Assembly (NCBI GenBank): GCA_002297665.1
Contig: DBMS01000191.1
Span: 1 to 14,968 of the forward strand
DNA: 14,968 nt
Direction: 5' to 3'
From: Holophagaceae bacterium UBA692
GTDB lineage: Bacteria > Acidobacteriota > Holophagae > Holophagales > Holophagaceae
The notes under the pieces were generated by a model. That model searched no databases. It saw only the letters and a list, made by a program, of their open reading frames with translations, and had not been told where the DNA came from. The position numbers and the translations under genes are program-made. Shown piece after piece: positions 7,087 to 13,544 of the stretch; position 1 is the stretch's first letter; each line of letters starts with the position of its first letter.

Positions 7087-7899
7087 ATGCCCGAGTCCTT
7101 CGACCTCGCCGGCACCCCCCTGGACCTGCACCCGGAGATCGGCGAGCTCCTCGCCCAGGCCCCGGACATCGAGGCCCTCGTCTACCGCGACGGGGAATTC
7201 CTGGTGCGCGAGGACGAGGCGTCCCAGGACATCTTCGTGCTCCTCACCGGCGGGCTGGTGGTGGAGCGGGCTCCCACCCTGCCCGGCGGCCCCCCCACCG
7301 TCCTCGCCTGCCTCACGGCCGGGGACGGCGTGGCCATCGTGGGCGAGATGGCCTACCTGGGCGCCCTGCGGCGCACCGCCTCGGTGCGGAGCGCCGGCAT
7401 GAGCCGGGTGCTGCGCCTGGCGCCGGCCCACATCGACCGCATCATCGAGGGCTTTCCCATGCTCACCCGGGTGATCTGCATGCAGTTCTCCCGGCGGCTC
7501 CAGGAGACGCTGGGGTCCCTTTCGCGGCTCCAGGCGCGCTTCGCCCTGAACCCCGGCCGGCGCGTGGCCCAGGATGGCGAGGTCCTCTTCCGCCTGGGGG
7601 AGCCCGCCGCGGACCTGCACCAGCTCCTGGCCGGGACCCTGCGCCTGGAGCGGGACGGCGCCGTGGAGACCTTCACCCCCGAGAGCGGACCCCAGGGCTT
7701 CGTGGACCTGGACGCCTACCTGCGGGGCGGAAGCCACGGGGCCACGGCCACCGTGGAAGGCATGGCCTTCCTGGCCGTGCTGGGCGCCGGCGACCGGGAG
7801 AACCTGGTCCGGTGCTTCCCCGACCTGGCGCTCAAGGCGATCGCCCTGACGCCTCCCCCTGAACCCCGCGGCGCCGGTCCGGGAACCGTTCCGCATTGA
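7087..7899 (+). CDS. double cyclic-nucleotide-binding (CRP-like sensor) domain protein
   Basis: Predicted 270-residue cytosolic protein. The first CNB domain (about 17-140) has the GEFLVREDEASQDIFVLLTG beta-roll and a phosphate-binding-cassette-like GEMAYLGALRRTA (86-98) followed by the helix FSRRLQETLG. A second, more degenerate CNB-like half (about 150-252) shows GEVLFRLGEPAADLHQLLAG but lacks a recognisable GE...R-A cassette. There is no helix-turn-helix, kinase, channel or other output domain, so it is not a classical CRP/FNR regulator. It may bind a nucleotide and act through a protein partner. AGGAGG, overlapping the Rrf2 stop, lies 6 bases before the ATG. Pairing with an Fe-S Rrf2 regulator suggests joint regulation. 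Whether it binds cAMP, c-di-GMP or nothing is not visible from sequence. Confidence 0.8.
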   Translation: MPESFDLAGTPLDLHPEIGELLAQAPDIEALVYRDGEFLVREDEASQDIFVLLTGGLVVERAPTLPGGPPTVLACLTAGDGVAIVGEMAYLGALRRTASVRSAGMSRVLRLAPAHIDRIIEGFPMLTRVICMQFSRRLQETLGSLSRLQARFALNPGRRVAQDGEVLFRLGEPAADLHQLLAGTLRLERDGAVETFTPESGPQGFVDLDAYLRGGSHGATATVEGMAFLAVLGAGDRENLVRCFPDLALKAIALTPPPEPRGAGPGTVPH

Positions 7900-8008
7900 C
7901 CCGGCGCTTCCCCCCTGAGGGCCGGATCCGCCATTTCAGGGATGCGCATTGGCGAAATGCTCCGTCACCAGTTAGTCTGGTTAGCTACCCCTGCCAAGGA
8001 ACCACCCC
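7900..8008 (+). promoter_or_regulatory. leader/spacer before the KimA-like gene with several short hairpins
   Basis: This 109-base spacer holds GCATT/AATGC (7946-7950, 7956-7960), an alternative pairing CATTTC/GAAATG (7932-7937, 7954-7959) that shares bases with the first, and ACCAG/CTGGT (7967-7971, 7977-7981). The mutually exclusive stems would suit a switching leader, but each is short. AAGGA at 7996-8000, 8 bases before the ATG, is the ribosome binding site. The conserved boxes of the ydaO/kimA c-di-AMP riboswitch are not recognisable. No clear promoter was found. Confidence 0.35.
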
Positions 8009-9952
8009 ATGCAGCCATTCCGAAGACTCATCCTGGGGCGCCGACTGGCCAGTGACGAGACCCAACACACCAAGGTAAGCAATTTCGTCGGACTGTCGGT
8101 GTTCAGCTCCGACGCGCTCTCCTCCGTGGCCTACGCCACCCAGGAGATCCTGGCGAGCCTGTCGAGCAACCTCCACGGCCTGGCCGGGGTCAGCCTGGCC
8201 GCGGCCGCCACCGCCCTCTACGGCCTGTCCATTCCCGTGGCCCTGGGCATCGCCGGGCTCCTGGTCATTCTCGGCATCAGCTACCGGCAGACCGTCATGG
8301 CCTACCCCGGCGGGGGCGGCGCCTACATCGTGGCCAAGGAGAACCTGGGCGAGCTCGCGGCCCTGACCGCCGGCGCCGCGCTGCTGACCGACTACATCCT
8401 CACGGTGGCCGCCAGCGTCTCGTCGGGCGTGGCCGCCATCACCTCGGCCCTGCCCTCCCTGGGCGGGCACAACGTCCTCATCACCATCCTGGCCATCTGC
8501 TTCATCGCCGTGCTGAACCTGCGGGGGCTCAAGGAGTCCGGCGCGTTCTTCGCTGTGCCGACCTACGGCTTCGTGCTCCTGATCCTGGTGATGCTGGCCA
8601 CGGGCCTGGTGCGCACCGTCTTCACGGGCGGGCCCACCCCCGCGATGGTGCACGAATCCGTGCGCAACGCCACCCACCTGGGCAGCTTCGCCATGGTGTG
8701 GATCTTCATGCGGGCCTTCAGCGCCGGGTGCACCGCGCTCACCGGGGTGGAGGCCATCAGCAACGGCGTGACGGCGTTCCGGGATCCCGCCGCCAAGAAC
8801 GCCGCCAAGACCATGGTGTGGATGATCGCCCTCCTGGGCGTCATGTTCCTGGGCATCACCTTCCTGGCGTCCCGCCTCGGCGTGGTCTACCACCACAGCG
8901 CCGACGCCAGCCAGGTGGGGGAGACCCTGCTCTCCATGCTGGCCAAGGCCGTCTACGGGGACGTGAGCCAGGGCCTGCCCAAGGTGATGTACTACCTCAC
9001 CCAGGGCTTCACCTTCGCCGTGCTGGTCGTGGCCGCCAACACGGCCTACGCGGATTTCCCGCGCCTGGCGGCCCTCCAGGCCTCCGACGGCTTCCTGCCC
9101 AAGCAGCTCTCCAGCCAGGGCGACCGCCTCGTCTTCAGCAACGGCATCCTCATCCTCACCTTCGTGAGCTGCGTGCTGGTCTGGGTCTGCCACGCCAACA
9201 CCGACCTGCTGCTGCCCCTCTACGCCCTGGGCGTTTTCATCGGGTTCACCGTCAGCCAGACCGGGATGGTGGTGCACTGGGTGCGGCGGAAGAAGACCGA
9301 GCCCCGCTGGCAGTTCAAGGCCATCCTCAACGGCGTCGGAGCGGCCACCGCCGGGGTGGTCATGCTCGACATCGCCGTCACCAAGTTCGTCCACGGCGCG
9401 TGGATCATCGCCGTGCTCGTCCCGACCCTGGTCATCATCTTCTTCCGCATCCACCGGCACTACATCCGCATCCGTTCCCTGCTCGCGGCCAGCCGCACCG
9501 AGGAGGTCTACCCCCGCAAGAACCGCGTGGTGGTGCTCGTCTCGCGCATCCACAGGGGAACCCTGGAGGCCATCCGCTACGCCAAGGCCATCGCCGACCG
9601 CGGGCAGGTGGAGGCCCTCACCGTGGACTTCCCCGACGCCCACGGACACCACAGCGCGGAATGGGAGCGCCTGAACGCCGACTGGCACCGGTACTGCGAG
9701 GGCATCCCCCTGCGGGTGGTGATGAGCGAGTTCCGCAAGACGGTGGAGCCCATCATCGCCGAGGTGGACCGCATGTCCAAGGCCGAGCCCGAGATCACCA
9801 TCACCGTGATCGTGCCGGAGTTCGTCACCGACAACTGGTGGGGCCACCTGCTGCACAACCAGACCGCGCTGCGGCTCAAGGCCTACCTGTACACCCGGCC
9901 CAAGATCGTGGTGATCTCCATTCCCTACCACCTGGATCCGCACCTGCTGTAG
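8009..9952 (+). CDS. KimA-like APC-superfamily potassium/proton symporter
   Basis: Predicted 647-residue inner-membrane transporter that resembles Bacillus subtilis KimA (YdaO) along its whole length, as far as I can recall that sequence. About twelve transmembrane helices span 25-480. The KimA-like motifs are SSDALSSVAYATQE (33-46), SYRQTVMAYPGGGGAYIV (91-108), LTDYILTVAASVSSG (126-140), AFSAGCTALTGVEAISN (236-252) and LYALGVFIGFTVSQTG (404-419). Asp35, Tyr42 and Asp128 fall where KimA has potassium-coordinating residues. The cytosolic tail (about 495-647) is a USP-like alpha/beta domain with LHNQTALRLK and ending IPYHLDPHLL, as in KimA, where c-di-AMP inhibits the transporter. Automated annotation would probably say amino acid permease; the motif set makes potassium import more likely. 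It is preceded by a possible structured leader and converges with the gluzincin gene (34-base gap). Confidence 0.85.
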   Translation: MQPFRRLILGRRLASDETQHTKVSNFVGLSVFSSDALSSVAYATQEILASLSSNLHGLAGVSLAAAATALYGLSIPVALGIAGLLVILGISYRQTVMAYPGGGGAYIVAKENLGELAALTAGAALLTDYILTVAASVSSGVAAITSALPSLGGHNVLITILAICFIAVLNLRGLKESGAFFAVPTYGFVLLILVMLATGLVRTVFTGGPTPAMVHESVRNATHLGSFAMVWIFMRAFSAGCTALTGVEAISNGVTAFRDPAAKNAAKTMVWMIALLGVMFLGITFLASRLGVVYHHSADASQVGETLLSMLAKAVYGDVSQGLPKVMYYLTQGFTFAVLVVAANTAYADFPRLAALQASDGFLPKQLSSQGDRLVFSNGILILTFVSCVLVWVCHANTDLLLPLYALGVFIGFTVSQTGMVVHWVRRKKTEPRWQFKAILNGVGAATAGVVMLDIAVTKFVHGAWIIAVLVPTLVIIFFRIHRHYIRIRSLLAASRTEEVYPRKNRVVVLVSRIHRGTLEAIRYAKAIADRGQVEALTVDFPDAHGHHSAEWERLNADWHRYCEGIPLRVVMSEFRKTVEPIIAEVDRMSKAEPEITITVIVPEFVTDNWWGHLLHNQTALRLKAYLYTRPKIVVISIPYHLDPHLL

Positions 9953-9986
9953 GCCCCGGAGCTTCCAGGGACGATGATCCGCAGGG

Positions 9987-11621
9987 TCAGGGAGCCCGGC
10001 CTTTGGGAGGACGTGGCCTGGTGCGGAGGTCGATGAGGATCTTCATCCGGTCCAGCGTGTCCTGGAGATCCTTCCTGAAGGCCGGGGGCGCGATGGCCAG
10101 GGCTTCCATCATGCGCGCCACCGCTTCCTCATAGCGTTTGTCCTTGAAGGCGTTGTTCCCGAGGCTGGCCAGGCGCTCGGCCTCCTTTGCGGCCATGGCA
10201 CTGAGTTCCAGGTCCGCGGCCCGGGCCAGGTGAGGCTCCAGGGTCTGGGCGGCGATTTCGCGCAGGAGCCCCTTGGCCTGTTCCGGACGGGAGGCATGCT
10301 TGTAGACGGTGGCCAGGCTCAGCTTCAGGCCGTAATGGCCCTGCAGGGTCCCGCAGGCAGTCTCCAGCAGGGCCAGTTCGCCCGGCTCGGCCGGCCCGCC
10401 CGCCGCCGCCAGGTTGGCCAGCGCCAGGATGGCGTCCGGGTAGGGGCAGCCCAGTTCGATGGAGCGCCGCAGGTGGCTGCGTGACTCGGGGTTGCCGCGC
10501 GCGGCCATGCCGGCGAAATAGTGATAGACGGGATTGTCCGGTTCCGCCAGGGAGGCCTCGTGGAACAACCCCGCCACATCCGAGGTGCCGGGAGCCAGCG
10601 TCCCGAGCAGCCCCTTTCCGAACCGGGCGGTGGCGCACCGGGGGTCGGCCTCCAGGGCGGCCTCGAAGCTCCGCCCGGCAAGGTCCAGGTTCCCGTGGCC
10701 CGGGGCCAGCCGGAGCAGCCCCAGCCTCGCAAGCGTCTCGGCCTCCGTCATCTGCAGCCAGGCGTAGGCCGCATCCACCTGGAGGCTCCGGAACGTGAGC
10801 ACCCACACCTGCACCCTCCCCATGTGCCTTACGCGGGCGAAGTGCTCCGCGAGTTCGCGGTCCAGGGCCTGCGGGGTGCACTGGAAGGCCCGGTCGAAAC
10901 TCTCCTGGGCGGACCGGCCCGCGCGGATCAGGTCCAGGAAGGCGCCCAGCTTCGCGCGACGCTCGTCGCCCGTCGTCATCAGGTAGGACGTGAGGAGCCA
11001 GACCGTGGCGTACACCCGCTGGCGCTCCGGGCCCCGGACGTACTCGGCCGAACCGGGTTCCAGGGCCAGGAGGCGCGAGGCCGGAAAGCAGCCCCCGTCG
11101 GCGAGGGTGGACAGGCAGTGCGCGGGCGGCGTGCCCAGGACCACCTCCTGCCCATCCAGGCGCAGCGTCTGGAAGAAACACGCCATCCCTTCGTTCAGCC
11201 AAAGGGGGACGCCCGGGTAGTTGAGGAGCATGAACTGGTGGAGGTACTCATGGTAGGCCGTCTCCGTGGCCTGCGCGGAATCGGAGTTCATGGCGATGTA
11301 CTCGCCGTCGGGGTGCGGGACGAAAAAACCGGCCTCGTCGGGGGTGGCGCTGAAGGACCTGAAGCCATCGCCTGATCCGAAAAGGTACACGAAGGACGGC
11401 AGTTGGAGGCCCGCCCGGGTTCCCGGCTTCCGGAGATCCGGGGACGTGGTGCGAAGGATGCCATGCAGGGTCTCGAAGGCGCGCACCCGCTCGGAGGCGT
11501 CTTTCTCGCCGCCGTTCGTGAAGAACCGGAAATGGGCGCTCCGGGCCTCATGCCATGCGGGCGCGGCCGCGGAAAGGGCGATGGCCGCCAGGACCAGGAT
11601 GCCGGCCGCGCGAAGGCTCAC
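9987..11621 (-). CDS. gluzincin-like HEXXH protein with TPR-like C-terminal half
   Basis: Predicted 544-residue exported protein. The reading frame is open further upstream, but the real start is the GTG at 11621. It opens a signal peptide (about 1-21, SLRAAGILVLAAIALSAAAP), and its GTGA overlaps the TGA stop of the TPR gene, so translation is coupled. The N-terminal half resembles DUF1570/peptidase MA-like gluzincins: HEYLH (His124, Glu125, His128), then PLWLNEGMACFF with Glu144 as likely third zinc ligand. Residues about 300-525 are helical repeats of TPR/Sel1 character (for example FEAALEADPRCATARFGKG and YEEAVARMMEALAIAPP). The zinc site looks intact, so peptidase activity is plausible, but many relatives are uncharacterised. 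A basic Pro/Arg tail ends the protein. Likely location is periplasm or outer surface, working with the TPR protein. Confidence 0.82.
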   Translation of the reverse strand: MSLRAAGILVLAAIALSAAAPAWHEARSAHFRFFTNGGEKDASERVRAFETLHGILRTTSPDLRKPGTRAGLQLPSFVYLFGSGDGFRSFSATPDEAGFFVPHPDGEYIAMNSDSAQATETAYHEYLHQFMLLNYPGVPLWLNEGMACFFQTLRLDGQEVVLGTPPAHCLSTLADGGCFPASRLLALEPGSAEYVRGPERQRVYATVWLLTSYLMTTGDERRAKLGAFLDLIRAGRSAQESFDRAFQCTPQALDRELAEHFARVRHMGRVQVWVLTFRSLQVDAAYAWLQMTEAETLARLGLLRLAPGHGNLDLAGRSFEAALEADPRCATARFGKGLLGTLAPGTSDVAGLFHEASLAEPDNPVYHYFAGMAARGNPESRSHLRRSIELGCPYPDAILALANLAAAGGPAEPGELALLETACGTLQGHYGLKLSLATVYKHASRPEQAKGLLREIAAQTLEPHLARAADLELSAMAAKEAERLASLGNNAFKDKRYEEAVARMMEALAIAPPAFRKDLQDTLDRMKILIDLRTRPRPPKGRAP

Positions 11622-12490
11622 CGCCGGCCCTGGACCGTCTTCGGTGCGCGGTAGGCGAGGTACTTGTCCGCCGCCTCGATGTTCATCTTGAGGTTGCGCA
11701 CCAGCGCGGGGTCCTTGGGACCCAGCGCCAGGGCCGCGGCGTAGTCGTCCCGTCCCTGTTTGTAGTGCTTTAGGCCGATGCTGGCCCGGCCGCGGTTGCA
11801 CCACCCCTCGATGAGACGTGGGTTCAGGGCCACCGCCTTGTCCGCGGCCTCGAAAGCCTCGGCGTAGGCGGCACGTTCGTTCATGCAGCAGGCCAGGTCC
11901 GCCCAGCTCATGGCCCGCTTTGGCTCGAGGTGAACGGCCTCGTCCAGGGCGGGCTCGGCCTCCGCGTACCGCCCCAGCTTGGCCAGGGCCTCTCCCCGCA
12001 CGCCCAGGTAGGTCCCGTTGGTGGGATACCGGTCCACCAGGGCCTCGGCGCATTCAAGCAGGGCCTTCCAGTCCGCGAGGGCGGTGGCCGCGTCGGCGGC
12101 GCCCAACCAGGCCGTGACGTCCCCGCCCTTGCCCGCCTCCCGGTAGCCGTCCAGGGCCTCGCGGTGCCTTCCGAGGCGGGACAGCGCGACGCCCCTGAAA
12201 CGCACCAGAAAGGACCGGGAGGGCCCCTGCCACGAGCGTGCCAGCTCCTCGGTCACCGCCAGGAGCCGTTCCCACTGCGAGGCCTTCGCGAGACACTCAA
12301 GCCGGGTGAACGCGAATTCGACCCGTGCCGGGGCCGGAAGGGACTCGATGAGGTCGGCGCTTCCGGCCCAGTCCTTGGCGGCGGCCAGGACCTGCAATCG
12401 AGCCCGGATCGAGGCCAGGTCCGACTGGACATGCGGCGCAGGCTGCAGGCAGAGCAGAAGCGGGAGGATGGGCACAGGGATCACGGGCAT
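11618..12490 (-). CDS. exported TPR-repeat protein
   Basis: Predicted 290-residue tetratricopeptide-repeat protein. The N-terminus (MPVIPVPILPLLLCLQ) is hydrophobic and probably a signal peptide or anchor, but it lacks the usual basic residues, and PLLLC is not a proper lipobox. TPR-like helical pairs run from about 60 to 275; the clearest have YLGVRGEALAKLGRYAEAEP (161-180), WADLACCMNERAAYAEAFEA (196-215) and WCNRGRASIGLKHYKQGRDD (230-249), each followed by an ...LEP/LNP/LGP turn. TPRs mediate protein-protein contacts and no enzymatic motif is present. The stop overlaps the GTG start of the gluzincin-like gene, so the two products are made together and plausibly form one envelope complex. 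No good Shine-Dalgarno precedes the ATG, though an extended -10 lies just upstream. Confidence 0.82.
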   Translation of the reverse strand: MPVIPVPILPLLLCLQPAPHVQSDLASIRARLQVLAAAKDWAGSADLIESLPAPARVEFAFTRLECLAKASQWERLLAVTEELARSWQGPSRSFLVRFRGVALSRLGRHREALDGYREAGKGGDVTAWLGAADAATALADWKALLECAEALVDRYPTNGTYLGVRGEALAKLGRYAEAEPALDEAVHLEPKRAMSWADLACCMNERAAYAEAFEAADKAVALNPRLIEGWCNRGRASIGLKHYKQGRDDYAAALALGPKDPALVRNLKMNIEAADKYLAYRAPKTVQGRR

Positions 12491-12508
12491 GTCCGGGAGA
12501 ATGGCAGA

Positions 12509-12517
12509 ACTATACCA
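12509..12517 (-). promoter_or_regulatory. extended -10 promoter candidate for the TPR/gluzincin pair
   Basis: On the minus strand TGG-TATAGT (12517-12509) is a TGn-extended -10 with 5 of 6 matches to TATAAT, 18 bases upstream of the TPR gene ATG. No matching -35 is seen inside the methyltransferase end. Transcription would start about 10-12 bases before the ATG, giving a very short leader, which agrees with the absence of a clear ribosome binding site. Confidence 0.4.
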
Positions 12518-12529
12518 TTGCGACGCCCT

Positions 12530-13360
12530 TCAGCGCGCCGTCGCCAGCAGGATGTGCCCCCCCCGCTCCAGCGGCGCGCCGCCCCGGCCCGCGAAGAACC
12601 GGTTCCGGATTCCCGAGGGCCCCAGGTCCTCGATGGACGAGAAGCCCAGGGCCCGCAGCCTGGCATGCAGCTCGTCGGTCTCGAAGCGGCTGCGCAGGGG
12701 CTCGCCCACCGCGGCCGCGCGCCGCTCCAGGTTCTCCGTCGCCGCGCCGGGGACCTTGCCCGGAGGGTTCCCGTAATCGAAGACCACCTGCGCGCCGCCC
12801 GGCAGGGACGCGATGAAGGCCAGGGTGGAGAACACCACCTCCTCCGCAAGGTAGGGCACCACGCCCAGCCAGGTGAAGAAGGTGCGCTTGCCGGGGTCGA
12901 AGCCCTCCAGGGTCAGGCCGTCCTCCAGCGTCTCCCGCTCGAAGTCCACGGGAACGTACGTGAGGTTGCCGGGCACGGGAATGGCCGCTTCGGCCAGGAG
13001 CCGGCGCTTCCAGTCCTGGGTGTCCGGGTGGTCCACCTCGAAGATGTCCAGGTCCTCCCCCAGGGGATTGCGGTAGGCGTAGGTGTCCAGCCCCGCGCCC
13101 AGCACCACCAGCTGCCGTGCCCCGCGGGCGAAGGCCGTGCGCAGGGCGTCCTCGGCGAAGCGGGTGCGCACCGCGATGAAGAGCCGCAGCTGCCGCTGGG
13201 AGACGTCCCCTTCCGCCCGTTTGGCAGCTGACGCCGCCTCGGACCCCAGGATCCGGCCCGCCAGGGGATCCGTGAAGATCCGCCCGTGCTCCAGGACCTG
13301 ATGCACGGCCCGGTGGGTCGCGGCTCCCAGGGCTGTTCGGCTCGGCTCTCCAGGCTGCAT
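12530..13360 (-). CDS. SAM-dependent methyltransferase, PPM1/LCMT (TIGR00027) type
   Basis: Predicted 276-residue class I methyltransferase related to leucine carboxyl methyltransferases. I chose the ATG at 13360 because the protein then begins like the family (SRTALGAATHRAVHQVL with IFTDPLA, 7-33); the frame stays open 111 codons further upstream, but that part is Arg/Pro-rich and atypical. Motifs: AVRTRFAEDAL (63-73), the SAM-binding loop VVLGAGLDTYAYR (85-97), acidic motif FEVDHP (107-112), VDF (138-140), and FTWLGVVPYL (162-171), corresponding to the family's EGV..YL. In bacteria such enzymes methylate small molecules, often in secondary metabolism, and the substrate here is unknown. The start has only a weak ribosome binding site. 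It lies divergent from an MFS exporter and 39 bases upstream of the TPR gene on the same strand. Confidence 0.88.
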   Translation of the reverse strand: MQPGEPSRTALGAATHRAVHQVLEHGRIFTDPLAGRILGSEAASAAKRAEGDVSQRQLRLFIAVRTRFAEDALRTAFARGARQLVVLGAGLDTYAYRNPLGEDLDIFEVDHPDTQDWKRRLLAEAAIPVPGNLTYVPVDFERETLEDGLTLEGFDPGKRTFFTWLGVVPYLAEEVVFSTLAFIASLPGGAQVVFDYGNPPGKVPGAATENLERRAAAVGEPLRSRFETDELHARLRALGFSSIEDLGPSGIRNRFFAGRGGAPLERGGHILLATAR

Positions 13361-13544
13361 GGGGGCTAGCCTAGTTGGAGCGCGGACGGGAATCAAGCCG
13401 GGATTCGGCCATCCCGCGCCGGGGCGCAGGAATCTGTCCGGAAGGTTCATTTCTTGCGTCCGGAGAGGATCCGCCGGGTTCCCCGGGGGCTCCGTCCGGC
13501 CATAATGGGATCGCGGCCTGCTTTCGCGGGCGCCCGGAGGACGT
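13361..13544. promoter_or_regulatory. divergent promoter region, methyltransferase / MFS exporter
   Basis: No coding signal is visible in this 184-base spacer. CATAAT (13501-13506) is a plausible plus-strand -10 for the exporter, with TTCCCC (13479-13484) as a weak -35 at 16 bases. CGGGAT/ATCCCG (13399-13404, 13411-13416) is a perfect inverted repeat. GTCCGG occurs three times (13436, 13458, 13494), the first two 22 bases apart, and CTAG occurs twice within 9 bases (13366, 13371). GGAGG (13536-13540), 4 bases before TTG, supports the exporter start. A regulator gene is not present next to it. Confidence 0.4.

Noticed and set aside
7900..8008. c-di-AMP (ydaO/kimA) riboswitch before the KimA-like gene.
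   Set aside because: Only scattered resemblance such as GTTAGCTACC. The conserved GGGGACC and GGGGTGAA-type boxes are absent and the spacer is short for the full motif. Not annotated without a covariance search.
7985..9943. Very long open frame (652 codons) on the minus strand opposite the KimA-like gene.
   Set aside because: Its product is rich in His, Gly, Asp and Gln without domains. It is the mirror of a GC-biased gene whose plus-strand product has clear transporter motifs.
11622..12053. Upstream extension of the gluzincin-like gene giving a 688-residue protein.
   Set aside because: The extra part overlaps the TPR gene in another frame and is Arg/Gly/Pro-rich. The GTG at 11621 opens a signal peptide and overlaps the TPR stop as GTGA.
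12430..12490. Lipoprotein signal in the TPR protein.
   Set aside because: PLLLC does not fit the lipobox, which needs a small residue before Cys, and the n-region has no basic residue.
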